Positions 7,633 to 16,650 of a DNA stretch of 64,000 nt are shown in pieces. Both the position numbers and the translations under genes were made by a program. The notes under the pieces are model-generated. The model was not told the DNA's origin. It searched no databases and saw only the letters and a list, made by a program, of their open reading frames with translations. Location of the stretch: positions 27,239-91,238 of the forward strand of contig JBKBLR010000010.1 of NCBI GenBank assembly GCA_046296195.1, read 5' to 3'. Source of the stretch: Amphiplicatus sp046296195 (GTDB lineage: Bacteria; Pseudomonadota; Alphaproteobacteria; Caulobacterales; Parvularculaceae). Numbering within the stretch: position 1 is the stretch's first letter; the number at the start of each line of letters is the position of its first letter.

Positions 7633-8274
7633 TCACACGATCTCGGAGGGCTCGCGGCGCATCAGTAGGAGTCCGGGAAGCGCGGCGCACAGAAGCGATC
7701 CCGCCGCGCCGATCAGGAATTGTCGTGCATCGCCGATGTAATAGAGCGCAGCGACCGCGAACAGCCACGAGGCGACCGCGAACCCCCGCATCCAGTGGTG
7801 GCGGGCCGCCGCGGCGGTCGCGAAGAAAGCGATGCCATAGAGCCCGAAGGCGAGCGGAAACATCAGGCCGAACAGGAATTTCGGCTCGAACCCGGCGGCG
7901 GCCAGGCGCGCCTTGAAGAGCATCGCCGCGATCCAGAAGGCCGACATGAAGACGCCGACCGCGATCCAGGCCGCGCGCGCCGTCTTGTTGCCGACGGTGA
8001 GCGCGCCGGGCTTCAGGGCGCTCTTGGCGCCGAAGAAGAAGCTCGCGGCCCAGCCGACCACGAAGGCCGAAATCCAGAACCAGAGACCGCCCACAAACGG
8101 CGCAGCGATGAGTCCCGATTCAATGGCGAAGGTCGCGAGCGCCGCGACCGCCATCACCACGCCCCAGATGACATAAAGCACGCCGCCGACGAGCGGCGCG
8201 TTGCGCCCTTCTTCCGCGAGCGCTTTCACATAGGCGACCTCGCCCGCGAGCGCGTCTCGAAGCGAATCCTGCAT
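7633..8274 (-). CDS. Membrane protein partner of wHTH regulator
   Basis: This 213-residue protein has a soluble N-terminal 30 residues followed by six to seven hydrophobic segments (for example VGGVLYVIWGVVMAVAALAT, LWFWISAFVVGWAASFFFG and FLIGAAGSLLCAALPGLLLM). The ATG at 8274 is chosen because GGAGA lies 12 bases upstream; upstream ATG and TTG codons at 8292 and 8295 have none. It is the first gene of a two-gene operon with the winged-helix regulator. The function is unknown. Confidence 0.8.
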   Translation of the reverse strand: MQDSLRDALAGEVAYVKALAEEGRNAPLVGGVLYVIWGVVMAVAALATFAIESGLIAAPFVGGLWFWISAFVVGWAASFFFGAKSALKPGALTVGNKTARAAWIAVGVFMSAFWIAAMLFKARLAAAGFEPKFLFGLMFPLAFGLYGIAFFATAAAARHHWMRGFAVASWLFAVAALYYIGDARQFLIGAAGSLLCAALPGLLLMRREPSEIV

Positions 8275-8351
8275 GGCCGGGCGTCTCCGCATCAATCGCT
8301 TTGAAAATTAAAGCAACGCGCCCCGCCGCGCAACGCGCGCAACCGGCGGCG

Positions 8352-9584
8352 TCAGCCGACGATTCCCCGCGCCTTCAGGCGCGCCAATTCTTCTGCATCG
8401 GCGAACGCGGCCAGCACGCTGTCGGTATGCGCGCCCAAGATCGGCGGCGGCAGATCGGCGACCGCCGGCGTCGCCGAATATTTCACGGGATGAGGCACCA
8501 TCGAGAGCCCCTTGGCGTCCGCGCGCGCGATCGGAACCGTCATGCCCCGCGCTTTCGCCTGCGGTTCGCTAAACACCTGGTCGATCGAGTTGATCGGGCC
8601 TGCAGGCACGCCGGCGGCTTCCATGATCGACAGCCAGGCGCACGTTTCCTTTTTGCCCATCAGCGGAGCGATCGCCGCGATCAGGTCTTCGCGCGCGGCG
8701 ACGCGGGCGCGGTTCGTCCGATAACGCTCGTCCTCGGCCAGCGCCGGCGCGCCGATCGCCTTCGCGAAGGCGGCGAACTGGCTGTCATTGCCGACGGCGA
8801 TCACGACATGCCCGTCCGCGGTCTGAAAGACCTGATAGGGCGCAATGTTCGGATGCGCGTTGCCGAGCCGCCCGGGCGCCTTGCCGGAGACGAGATAGTT
8901 CGACGCCTGATTGGCGAGCATTGCGATCTGGCAGTCGAAGAGCGCTACATCGACATGCTGGCCTTCGCCGGTGCGTTCGGCATGGCGGAGCGCCGCGAGG
9001 ATCGCTGTTGACGCATACATCCCGGAAAACAGATCGGCGACTGCGACACCGACTTTCATCGGCTCGGCGCCGGGCGCGCCGTCAGGCTGGCCGGTGATCG
9101 ACATCAGGCCGCCCATCGCCTGGATCATGTAGTCATAGCCGGCGCGCGGCGCGTCGGGCCCCGTCTGCCCGAAGCCGGTGATCGAACAATAGACGAGCGC
9201 CGGGTTGACCTTTGTAAGGCTTGCATAGTCGAGGCCGTATTTCTTCAGGCCGCCGACCTTGAAGTTCTCAAGAACGATATGGCTCGTTCTGGCGATGCGG
9301 CGCACGAGATCGGCGCCCTCCGGCGCTGAAATGTCGATCGCCACTGACTTCTTGTTCCGGTTGGCGCTGAGAAAATAGGCCGCATCGGTCGAAGCGCCGG
9401 CCTCGTCGCGAAGAAAGGGCGGACCCCAGCCGCGGGTATCGTCGCCCGCGCCCGGGCGCTCGATCTTGATCACCTCCGCGCCGAGATCGCCGAGCAGCTG
9501 GCTCGCCCACGGACCAGCGAGCACGCGGGAAAGGTCGAGAACGCGGACGCCGTCAAGCGCGCGGGGCTTATGTGAATCGCTCAT
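8352..9584 (-). CDS. CaiB/BaiF family (class III) CoA-transferase
   Basis: This 410-residue protein moves CoA between carboxylic acids. The family start LDGVRVLDLSRVLAGPWASQ, GAEVIKIERPG, SANRNKKSVAID and the catalytic-Asp region AGYDYMIQAMGGLMSITG are all present. The C-terminal half has GVPAGPINSIDQVF and PPPILGAHTDSVL. The layout resembles succinyl-CoA:dicarboxylate transferases, but the acid cannot be told from sequence. It is divergent from an AMP-forming acyl-CoA ligase, with a 123-base gap that must hold both promoters, so the two may serve one acid-degradation route. Confidence 0.92.
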   Translation of the reverse strand: MSDSHKPRALDGVRVLDLSRVLAGPWASQLLGDLGAEVIKIERPGAGDDTRGWGPPFLRDEAGASTDAAYFLSANRNKKSVAIDISAPEGADLVRRIARTSHIVLENFKVGGLKKYGLDYASLTKVNPALVYCSITGFGQTGPDAPRAGYDYMIQAMGGLMSITGQPDGAPGAEPMKVGVAVADLFSGMYASTAILAALRHAERTGEGQHVDVALFDCQIAMLANQASNYLVSGKAPGRLGNAHPNIAPYQVFQTADGHVVIAVGNDSQFAAFAKAIGAPALAEDERYRTNRARVAAREDLIAAIAPLMGKKETCAWLSIMEAAGVPAGPINSIDQVFSEPQAKARGMTVPIARADAKGLSMVPHPVKYSATPAVADLPPPILGAHTDSVLAAFADAEELARLKARGIVG

Positions 9585-9707
9585 AAGCAGACCTTAGTCC
9601 GGTGCGCCGGACGCGGGAAGCGGCGGGAAATTGACCGACGGCCCTGAATTCCCGATAGTTTTCAGGAAAGCGCCAATATCGACAAACATTCTGGGAGGGA
9701 TGACGCC

Positions 9708-11324
9708 ATGCTGGGCCTGATGATGGACCGTCCGCTGCTGACGACGGAAATCCTGAAACACGCCGTCCGCAATTTCCGCCAGACCGAAATCGTCACGCGC
9801 ACGGTCGAGGGCCCGATCCACCGCTATACGGTCGGCGATTCCTACAAGCGCATCGCGCAGCTGGCGAACGCGCTGCAGGCCGCCGGCGTCAAGCGTGGCG
9901 ACCGCATCGGCGTCATCGGCTGGAACACCTATCGCCAGTTCGAGATGTATTACGCCGTCGGCGGGCTCGGCGCAGTGCTGCACACCATCAATCCGCGACT
10001 CGGTCCTGATAACGCCGCTTTCGTCATCAATCACGCCGAAGACGACTGGCTCTTCTACGACACGACCTTCGCGCCGCTGATCTCGGCGCTGCGCTCCAAG
10101 CTGACGACAGTAAAGCGCTTCGTTCTCCTCACCGATGAGGAGCACGCCAAGGCGGCAGGCACGGGCGATGACGCCTACGAAAACCTGATAGCGGGACACC
10201 CTGTCGACATCGACTGGCCGGAGTTCGATGAGAACACCGCCGTCGCCATGTGCTACACGTCGGGAACGACCGGCGATCCGAAAGGGGTCGTCTATTCGCA
10301 TCGATCCTGCGTCATCCAGACCTTCGCAAGCTGCCTGCCGACCGCGCTCGGCTGCACGGAAGGCGATGTCATTCTTCCCGTGGTGCCGATGTTCCACGTC
10401 AACGCCTGGAACACGCCCTATTCGGCGATGATGATCGGGCTGAAGCAGGTCTTCCCCGGCCCGAAGCTCGATGGCGAATCGCTGTGCGAGCTTTTCGCCG
10501 CCGAAAAGGTCAATTACTCGCTCGGCGTGCCGACAGTATGGCTCGCAGTGCTGCAGCACCTTGAGAAAACCGGCATGAAGCTTCCGCATTTGAGAAAAGG
10601 GCTTTGCGGCGGCTCCGCCCTGCCCGAAGCGCTGATCCGCGGCTTTGCGCGGCACGGCATCGAACTCCAGCAGGGCTGGGGCATGACGGAGATGAGCCCG
10701 ATCGGCACCGTCAACGTGCTGCCCCCGCACATCGCCAGCCTGCCGCCGGACGAGAAGATACGATACCAATTGAAGGCAGGCCGCGCGCTTCCCTTCGTCG
10801 ACATGCGCATCGTGTCGGAGGACGGGCATGCGCTTCCCCATGACGGCGTCAGCGACGGACGTCTTCAAGTCCGCGGCCCGTCGATCGTGAAATCCTATTT
10901 CAAGGCGAACTCGGATGCGTTGACCGCTGACGGATGGTTCGACACCGGCGACGTCGCCATCATCGACGCCGAGGGCTACCTGCAAATCACCGACCGCGCC
11001 AAGGACGTCATCAAGACAGGCGGAGAATGGGTGTCGTCGATCGATATCGAGAACGCCGCGATGATGCACCCAGCCGTCGCCAACGCCGCCGTCATCGGCG
11101 TCGCCCACCCGCGCTGGCAGGAGCGTCCGCTGCTCATCATCGTCCCGCGCGAGGGACAAAGCCCGAGCGCCGAGGAAATCCGCGACTTCGTGAAAGGCAA
11201 GCTCGACAAGATCGCCTGGCCCGACGCGGTCGAGTTCGTGAAGGAGCTGCCGCTCGGCGCGACGGGCAAGGTTCTGAAGACCGAGCTTCGCAAAAAGTTC
11301 AAGGGCTACCAGCTTCCGGCGTGA
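9708..11324 (+). CDS. AMP-forming acyl-CoA synthetase (fatty acid or methylmercaptopropionate type)
   Basis: This 538-residue ligase of the ANL superfamily activates a carboxylic acid with ATP and CoA. The P-loop-like motif is YTSGTTGDPKGV, motif A5 is GWGMTEMSP, the aspartate motif is DGWFDTGDVA, the hinge is ITDRAKDVIKTGGEWVSS, and the C-terminal lysine motif is PLGATGKVLKTELR. The size and the AMMHPAVANAAVIGV segment fit medium/long-chain or DmdB-like ligases. The ATG at 9708 has GGGAGG nine bases upstream. The substrate is not determinable. A DmdC-type dehydrogenase lies at 16.6 kb, which makes a DmdB-like role possible. Confidence 0.92.
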   Translation: MLGLMMDRPLLTTEILKHAVRNFRQTEIVTRTVEGPIHRYTVGDSYKRIAQLANALQAAGVKRGDRIGVIGWNTYRQFEMYYAVGGLGAVLHTINPRLGPDNAAFVINHAEDDWLFYDTTFAPLISALRSKLTTVKRFVLLTDEEHAKAAGTGDDAYENLIAGHPVDIDWPEFDENTAVAMCYTSGTTGDPKGVVYSHRSCVIQTFASCLPTALGCTEGDVILPVVPMFHVNAWNTPYSAMMIGLKQVFPGPKLDGESLCELFAAEKVNYSLGVPTVWLAVLQHLEKTGMKLPHLRKGLCGGSALPEALIRGFARHGIELQQGWGMTEMSPIGTVNVLPPHIASLPPDEKIRYQLKAGRALPFVDMRIVSEDGHALPHDGVSDGRLQVRGPSIVKSYFKANSDALTADGWFDTGDVAIIDAEGYLQITDRAKDVIKTGGEWVSSIDIENAAMMHPAVANAAVIGVAHPRWQERPLLIIVPREGQSPSAEEIRDFVKGKLDKIAWPDAVEFVKELPLGATGKVLKTELRKKFKGYQLPA

Positions 11325-11422
11325 GGCGGCGGCCGCCGGAACCGCAAGGCGCGGAGCGGCGAGACAAATCCGTCTCGGCGGGCGACGCGTAAGAGCTGGG
11401 TTTTTGAGAAAGGCCTTTCCGC

Positions 11423-11980
11423 GTGAGAGCTTCCGCCCCTCTGCTCGCCGCCCTCGCTTTGCCATTGCTGGCCGCCTCCGGCTGCGCGACGCGGCCGGCG
11501 ATTCCAAAGGAGGCGGCCGCCGCCCGCCCCTTCGTCATCGAACGCGATCTTGCCGGCAAGACGGTCGGGCGCGGACGTTTCAAGAGCATCACCGGCGCTG
11601 ATCGCGCCTTCACCGCCTATCTCGACGGGACGTATGATGGTCAAACGCTGATCCTCGTTGAGAACTTCGAGTATGACGACGGTGAAAAGGACCGCAAGAC
11701 TTGGCGCTTGAGCAAGCTGTCGACGGGGGAATGGTCGGGAACGCGCGAAGATGTCGTCGGGACCGCGCGCGGGTTCCAGGACGGCGCTGCGTTCCGGCTC
11801 GAATACCGGGTCGACATTCCGATGAAGAGCGGCGGCAAGCGGCGCGTCGGCTTCCGCGATGTGCTCATCCTTCGCGAAGACGGCGTCGTCTACAACAAGG
11901 CGAATGTCGGCTGGCGCGGCCTCGCCGCCGGCGGCGTCGAGCTTGAGATTCGCCGCGCTGATCCTCCGTCTGCGGGCTGA
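11423..11980 (+). CDS. DUF3833-type lipoprotein
   Basis: This 185-residue protein starts with GTG after GAGAAAGG. The lipoprotein signal ends at the lipobox AASGC, so it is probably anchored in a membrane facing the periplasm. The body matches the DUF3833 pattern of a lipocalin-like barrel: GRGRFKSITGADRAFTAYLDG, LVENFEYDDGEKDRKTWRL, DVVGTARGFQDGAAFRLEY and VLILREDGVVYNKANVGW. No function is established. It is nine bases from the convergent yaaA stop. The metallophosphoesterase and SDR genes further on are unrelated. Confidence 0.82.
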   Translation: MRASAPLLAALALPLLAASGCATRPAIPKEAAAARPFVIERDLAGKTVGRGRFKSITGADRAFTAYLDGTYDGQTLILVENFEYDDGEKDRKTWRLSKLSTGEWSGTREDVVGTARGFQDGAAFRLEYRVDIPMKSGGKRRVGFRDVLILREDGVVYNKANVGWRGLAAGGVELEIRRADPPSAG

Positions 11981-11989
11981 GGCCGCGCT

Positions 11990-12778
11990 TCAGGCTTCTT
12001 TCGCCGGCGGTTGAGGCCGCGTGAAAAGCCAGTCATGCTCCCCTGATTCCTTCCTGCGGAACTTGTAACCGCCCGCCGAGAAGCGCTTCAGGTCCTCCGC
12101 ACGCGAAATGCGATTGTCGATCGCCCAGCGCGCCATCAGCCCGCGGGCGCGCTTGGCGAAGAATTGCAGCGAGCGGAGCTTGCCGTCCTTCTCTTCCTTG
12201 AACGACATCGTCACGACGGGAAATTCAAGCGCAGCCGCGGCGGCGGCGGAGAAATATTCGTTGGAGGCGAGATTGACGATCGTCCGGTCCTCGTGCGCGG
12301 CGACGTCGCGATTGATCGCCTTGGCGAGGCTGTCGCCCCAGAACTCATAGAGGTTCTTGCCGCGCGGATTCTTGAGGTCTGAGCACATTTCGAGCCGATA
12401 GGGCTCGATCGCGTCAAGCGGACGCAGGAGACCGTAAAGCCCTGACAGGATCCGCACATGGCGCTGCGCATAGGCGAAGTCATCCGCGGTCATCGTCCGG
12501 GCGTCGAGGCCGAGATAGACATCGCCGTTGAAGGCGAGCGCGGCTGGCTTCTGGACGTTCGACTTGCCATCGCCGCGAAACGCCTGGAATCGCTGATGAT
12601 TGAGCTCGGCGAGCTTCGGCGAGATAGCCATGAGCTTTGCGAGCTGTGCGGCGGAAAGGGCGCGCGCGGCGGCGGCGAGTTCGCGCGCGTCCTTCAGAAA
12701 TTCCGGAACCGTCGGCGACAGGCCTCGGGGCGCATCGTCGAAATTCATGTTCTTGGCGGGGGAGAGCAGGATCAGCAT
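11990..12778 (-). CDS. yaaA: YaaA/DUF328 peroxide stress protein
   Basis: This 262-residue protein begins with the hallmark MLILLSPAKNMNFD. Other family blocks are NHQRFQAFRGD, ALAFNGDVYLGLDA, ILSGLYGLLRPLDAIEPYRLE, NLASNEYF and the C-terminal YKFRRKESGEHDWLF. In E. coli YaaA lowers free iron and limits oxidative DNA damage. The ATG at 12778 fits the family start; in-frame sequence upstream to 12832 is not family-like. It follows a small lipoprotein gene on the same strand with a 31-base gap, so the two are probably cotranscribed. Confidence 0.95.
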   Translation of the reverse strand: MLILLSPAKNMNFDDAPRGLSPTVPEFLKDARELAAAARALSAAQLAKLMAISPKLAELNHQRFQAFRGDGKSNVQKPAALAFNGDVYLGLDARTMTADDFAYAQRHVRILSGLYGLLRPLDAIEPYRLEMCSDLKNPRGKNLYEFWGDSLAKAINRDVAAHEDRTIVNLASNEYFSAAAAAALEFPVVTMSFKEEKDGKLRSLQFFAKRARGLMARWAIDNRISRAEDLKRFSAGGYKFRRKESGEHDWLFTRPQPPAKEA

Positions 12779-12809
12779 GGATCCGGCATGGCGCGGGCGC
12801 GCGGAAAAA

Positions 12810-13220
12810 TCAACGCCGCGGCACGACCACATCAGGCGCGGCCACGCCGTGCTTTTTCATTTCCTCGACGAAGTCTTCATTCTCGAACGGTCCGCGCACG
12901 GCCCGCATCACGTCCGCGCTGGGTCCGTCGAAATCACGCACGACGTAATAGAAGGCCTTCTTCGACTGGTCGCCCAGCGGATGGACCGCCGCGGCCACGA
13001 AGTCGTCGTCAAAGCCGATCGCGAACACGCGTCCCGGGACGCGCAGGTCGCAGGCGCCGTTCTTGCGCTCATAGCAAATATGAAGCTCGGCGGCGCTGGC
13101 TGCGGCGCGCAAGCGATAGGGCCCGACGATTGGTTCGTCATGCACGAAGAGTTCGCCCGGCTTGCACCCGGCGGCTGCAAAGAGGGCGACCATGGCTGCG
13201 GATAAAGCCCCAGGTTTCAT
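12810..13220 (-). CDS. Small lipoprotein of unknown function
   Basis: This 136-residue protein has a short signal peptide ending in the lipobox FAAAGC, so it is probably a lipoprotein. The mature part has two cysteines in CYERKNGACDL, likely a disulphide, and a strand-rich central part (GRVFAIGFDDDFVAAAVHP, AFYYVVRDFDGPSADV). I do not recognise a family. It lies between the FAD-linked oxidase gene (14 bases after its stop) and yaaA, all on the minus strand, so a three-gene transcript is possible. Confidence 0.72.
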   Translation of the reverse strand: MKPGALSAAMVALFAAAGCKPGELFVHDEPIVGPYRLRAAASAAELHICYERKNGACDLRVPGRVFAIGFDDDFVAAAVHPLGDQSKKAFYYVVRDFDGPSADVMRAVRGPFENEDFVEEMKKHGVAAPDVVVPRR

Positions 13221-13234
13221 GAGCCCCTCCCCCG

Positions 13235-14641
13235 TCAGAGCATTTTTCCCGGATTCATGATCCCCAAGGGATCGAGCGCCTTCTTGACCGCGCGCATCAT
13301 GGCGATTTCAGCCGGGGACTTGCGGCGTGCTATATCGGCGCGCCGCGCAAGGCCGACGCCGTGCTCGGCCGAGATCGAGCCGTCAAAACGGTCGATGGCG
13401 TCGTAGACCGCCTCCTCGATCGCTCCCTCGCGCGCGGCGAAATCCTCGCGGCTCATGCCGGGCGGCTGCAGGACGTCGTAATGGATGTTGCCGTCGCCCA
13501 TATGGCCGAAAGCGACGATGCGCGCGCCCGGACAAGCGCGTTCGACGCGGGCGTCCGCGTCGGCAAGAAACGCCGGAACCGAGGCGACGGGCACGGACAC
13601 GTCATATTTCGCCTGACCGCCCTCGGGCTTCATCGCCTCCGACATCGAGTGGCGCAGCCGCCAGAAATCCTTCGCCTGCGCCTCATTCGCAGCGATCGCC
13701 GCGTCGTCGATCTCGCCAGCGGCGAGCGCGGCCGCGAGCCAATCCTCCGCCATAGGACGAAGTGCGCCCGCCCGCCCGGCGGAAAACTCCGCCAACGCAT
13801 ACCAAGGATGGGCGCTGACGAGCGGATCGCGCGCGCCAGCGATATTCTTCAGGACGAGCGCGAGAATGGCTCGCGACATCAGCTCGAAGCTGGTGACGGC
13901 GCCGCCGGACTCTTCTTGTGCGCGCGCAAGAAGGCGCAGCGCCGCATCCGGCGATGGAACGCCGGCGAACGCCGTCAGCTTCTCCCGAGGCGCGGGAAAC
14001 AGCTTCAGCGCGGCACCGGTGAGGAGGCCGAGCGTCCCCTCCCCGCCGATGAAGAGCTGCTTGAGATCATAACCTGTATTGTCCTTGCGCAGGCGCTTGA
14101 GGCCGTTCCAGACATCGCCCGACGGCAGCACCGCCTCGATTCCGAGAACGAGATCGCGGCAGTTGCCGTAACGGATGACATTGACGCCCCCGGCATTGGT
14201 CGAAATGACGCCGCCGATCTGGCAGCTTCCTTCCGAGCCGATCGACAGCGGAAAGAGGCGACCCGCCTCGGCCGCCGCCGCTTGCGCTTCAGCAAGCGTC
14301 ACGCCGGCGTCGACGACGATCGTGTTGTCGAGCGGCAAGACGGCGCGCACGCGCCGCAGCCGCCGCATGAGGATCAGCACCTCGCCATTCGTCGCGATCT
14401 GGCCGCCGACGAGCCCGGTGTTGCCGCCTTGCGGCGTGACGGCGATGCGCCGCTCCGCGCACAGGCGGACGAGCGCGGCGATTTCCTCGACGCTTCCGGG
14501 CGCGACCACCATGGATGGCGCGCCGCGCCAGCGGCCGCGCCACTCCGTATTGACGGCGGCCCAGTCGCCCTCATTAACGACGCCTTTGGCGCCGACAACG
14601 GTCGCGATCGCTTCGGCGGCGCCTGCTGGAAGGGGTTTCAT
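13235..14641 (-). CDS. FAD-linked oxidase: D-2-hydroxyacid (D-2-hydroxyglutarate / D-lactate type) dehydrogenase
   Basis: This 468-residue flavoprotein has the PCMH FAD-binding N-terminal domain (PQGGNTGLVGGQ, SIGSEGSCQIGGVISTNAGG, GYDLKQLFIGGEGTLGL) and the FAD-oxidase C-terminal domain with the metal-site pattern GHMGDGNIHYDV and ISAEHGVGLARR, ending in DPLGIMNPGKML. Together these define the D-2-hydroxyglutarate/D-lactate dehydrogenase family, which feeds electrons to an electron-transfer acceptor. The exact hydroxyacid is unclear. The ATG at 14641 has AGGGAGA upstream and is preferred over the in-frame start at 14683. Confidence 0.92.
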   Translation of the reverse strand: MKPLPAGAAEAIATVVGAKGVVNEGDWAAVNTEWRGRWRGAPSMVVAPGSVEEIAALVRLCAERRIAVTPQGGNTGLVGGQIATNGEVLILMRRLRRVRAVLPLDNTIVVDAGVTLAEAQAAAAEAGRLFPLSIGSEGSCQIGGVISTNAGGVNVIRYGNCRDLVLGIEAVLPSGDVWNGLKRLRKDNTGYDLKQLFIGGEGTLGLLTGAALKLFPAPREKLTAFAGVPSPDAALRLLARAQEESGGAVTSFELMSRAILALVLKNIAGARDPLVSAHPWYALAEFSAGRAGALRPMAEDWLAAALAAGEIDDAAIAANEAQAKDFWRLRHSMSEAMKPEGGQAKYDVSVPVASVPAFLADADARVERACPGARIVAFGHMGDGNIHYDVLQPPGMSREDFAAREGAIEEAVYDAIDRFDGSISAEHGVGLARRADIARRKSPAEIAMMRAVKKALDPLGIMNPGKML

Positions 14642-14767
14642 GCCAATCGACTCTCCCTTCACGAGAGTGCGCGCGGCGGTCAAACGAGGTCAAGCCGCGC
14701 CGATTGCTTCTTGGACCCCGCCGGCCCTCGACGCTAATGTGGCACGCGCCTTGAGGGAGAGACAACA

Positions 14768-15589
14768 ATGCGCAGACCAATCCTTCTTCTGTCGGCGTGC
14801 GGCCTCGTCGCCGCCGCCTGCGCGCAAAAATCCGAAACGGCGGCGGCCCCGGTCGGCGAGGATCCGGCGATCGCCGCGGCGGCGACCCCGGCGGTCGACT
14901 ACGCCGCCGTCGCGGCGGCCGCCGTCGCCGATGCGCGCCGACCGGAAGCCGACCGCGCCGACGATGAGCGCCGCAAGCCGGCCGCTGCGCTTGCCTTCTT
15001 TCAGGTCGGCCCCGGCATGACAGTCTTCGAAATCGAGGCCGGCGCCGGTTGGTATACGGAGCTTTTGTCGCACGCGACCGGACCGTCGGGCGCCGTCGTC
15101 ATGCAAAACCCCGCCGGTTTTCGCGCTTTCGTCGGCGAGCAGATCGACGCGCGCCTCGCCGGCGGGCGGCTTTCCAATGTGCGTCAGTCCCTGTCCCCAT
15201 TCGACGCGCTCGACGCCGCGGACGCCAGCGTCAACGTCGTGACATGGGTCCAGGGGCCGCACGACCTTTATTATATGCCGGGAGACGGCGCCTTTCTTGG
15301 CGATCCGACCCGCGCCTATGCGGAGATTTTCCGCATTTTAAAACCGGGCGGCGTCTTCGCCGTCATCGACCATTCGGCGCTCGCAGGCGCGCCGGACTCC
15401 ACCGGGCACGACCTTCATCGCATTGACCGGGCGATCGTCGTGCGGATGGCCGAACGGGCGGGACTGAAGCTCGAGGCGGAAAGCGACTTTCTCGCCAATC
15501 CCGATGATCCGCGAACGGCGACAGTCTTCGACCCGGCGATCCGCGGCCGGACGGACCAGTTCGCCCTGCGCTTTCGAAAGCCGAGCTAA
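14768..15589 (+). CDS. Predicted SAM-dependent methyltransferase with a lipoprotein signal (COG4798-like)
   Basis: The first 20 residues of this 273-residue protein are a lipoprotein signal with lipobox VAAAC. An alanine-rich linker leads to a class I methyltransferase fold: motif I is FEIEAGAGWYTELLS, motif II lies near VVTWVQGPHDLYY, and the segment EIFRILKPGGVFAVIDHSA is the usual post-motif III strand. This combination is the COG4798 type of predicted exported methyltransferase. SAM is not known to occur in the periplasm, so the real reaction is open. Its 3-prime end overlaps the convergent synthase gene by four bases. Confidence 0.8.
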   Translation: MRRPILLLSACGLVAAACAQKSETAAAPVGEDPAIAAAATPAVDYAAVAAAAVADARRPEADRADDERRKPAAALAFFQVGPGMTVFEIEAGAGWYTELLSHATGPSGAVVMQNPAGFRAFVGEQIDARLAGGRLSNVRQSLSPFDALDAADASVNVVTWVQGPHDLYYMPGDGAFLGDPTRAYAEIFRILKPGGVFAVIDHSALAGAPDSTGHDLHRIDRAIVVRMAERAGLKLEAESDFLANPDDPRTATVFDPAIRGRTDQFALRFRKPS

Positions 15590-16551
15590 ATCGTCGCGCC
15601 GCTTTTGCGCGGCGCCGCGGCGCGGCTGAGGCGGTCATTGATCGCCTCGCCGAGGCCCTTCATCGGCACGGTTGCGGCGGCGATGCCGGACAGGCCCTTC
15701 GCCGCACACAGCGCGTCAAGCGCGCGCAGATGGGCGAACAGGTTCGCCGCCGCCTCCACGAGATCGCCGGCCGGGCTGAGGTTGAGCATGTCAGGATGGT
15801 CGGCCGGCGCGGCGCCGAAGGCAAGGTAAGCCTCGTCCGCGCGCGGGCGTTCTGCGTTGAGCCGCAGGCGCGCGCGCGGCGCGTAATGGCTCGCGAGCAT
15901 TCCGGGCGCCTCGACCGCGCCTGTCGTCGGCGAGGCGAGCGACGCGCCGAGCGCCTGTTTGATCGCCTCGCGCGGAACGCCGCCGGGCCGAAGCAAGGTC
16001 GCGCGATCGTCATCGATCTTCACAATTGTCGATTCGACGCCCACCGCGCACGGCCCGCCGTCGAGGATGAGATCGACCTTCGCGCCGAGGCCGTCGCGCA
16101 CATGGGAGGCGCGCGTCGGGCTGACCGTTCCGGAAGGATTGGCGCTCGGCGCGGCGAGCGGGCGATCCGCCGCCGCGATGAGCGCGCGCGCGACAGGATG
16201 GGCCGGCGCTCGCACCGCGATGGTGTCGAGCCCCGCGGTTACGAGAGACGAAATGGCGGCGTCCGCCCGAAGCGGCAGCACCAGCGTCAGCGGCCCCGGC
16301 CAGAACGCCGCCGCGAGCCGCTCGGCGAACGGCGAGAACTCCGTGTAACGCTTCGCCATGCGCGCGTCGGTGACATGGACGATCAGGGGATTGAACGCAG
16401 GACGACCCTTCGCCTCGTAGACGCGCGCGACGGCGAGGTCGTTCGTCGCGTCGGCAGCGAGGCCATAAACCGTCTCGGTCGGCATCGCGACGATCCCGCC
16501 TGCGCGCAGGATGGCGGCGGCCTTTGCGATCTCGGCGGCGTCGGAACTCAT
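15586..16551 (-). CDS. tsaC: L-threonylcarbamoyladenylate synthase, Sua5 type
   Basis: This 321-residue protein has an N-terminal YrdC domain (GGIVAMPTETVYGLAADA, KGRPAFNPLIVHV, FWPGPLTLVL, PLAAPSANPSG) and a C-terminal Sua5 domain beginning after the linker at about residue 215 (APGMLASHYAPRARL). It makes the threonylcarbamoyl-AMP used to form t6A37 on ANN-decoding tRNAs. The two-domain length marks it as Sua5 (TsaC2) rather than short TsaC. It is divergent from the acyl-CoA dehydrogenase gene. Confidence 0.95.
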   Translation of the reverse strand: MSSDAAEIAKAAAILRAGGIVAMPTETVYGLAADATNDLAVARVYEAKGRPAFNPLIVHVTDARMAKRYTEFSPFAERLAAAFWPGPLTLVLPLRADAAISSLVTAGLDTIAVRAPAHPVARALIAAADRPLAAPSANPSGTVSPTRASHVRDGLGAKVDLILDGGPCAVGVESTIVKIDDDRATLLRPGGVPREAIKQALGASLASPTTGAVEAPGMLASHYAPRARLRLNAERPRADEAYLAFGAAPADHPDMLNLSPAGDLVEAAANLFAHLRALDALCAAKGLSGIAAATVPMKGLGEAINDRLSRAAAPRKSGATI

Positions 16552-16650
16552 GGCGCCGCGACAGGTAGTCTCTCCCGCAGATCAGCGCTAGCGGCGGCTC
16601 AAGGATTGTTGGACAAGACAAGCTGCCGAATCCGGGATGGAGACCTGCCG

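Noticed and set aside
9594..11507. A 637-codon open frame on the minus strand opposite the acyl-CoA ligase
   Set aside because: It mirrors the codon bias of the ligase gene and shows no family motifs.
15730..16650. Long N-terminal extension of the acyl-CoA dehydrogenase frame
   Set aside because: The extension lies opposite the threonylcarbamoyl-AMP synthase gene; the ATG at 16651 has a ribosome binding site and gives the family N-terminus.
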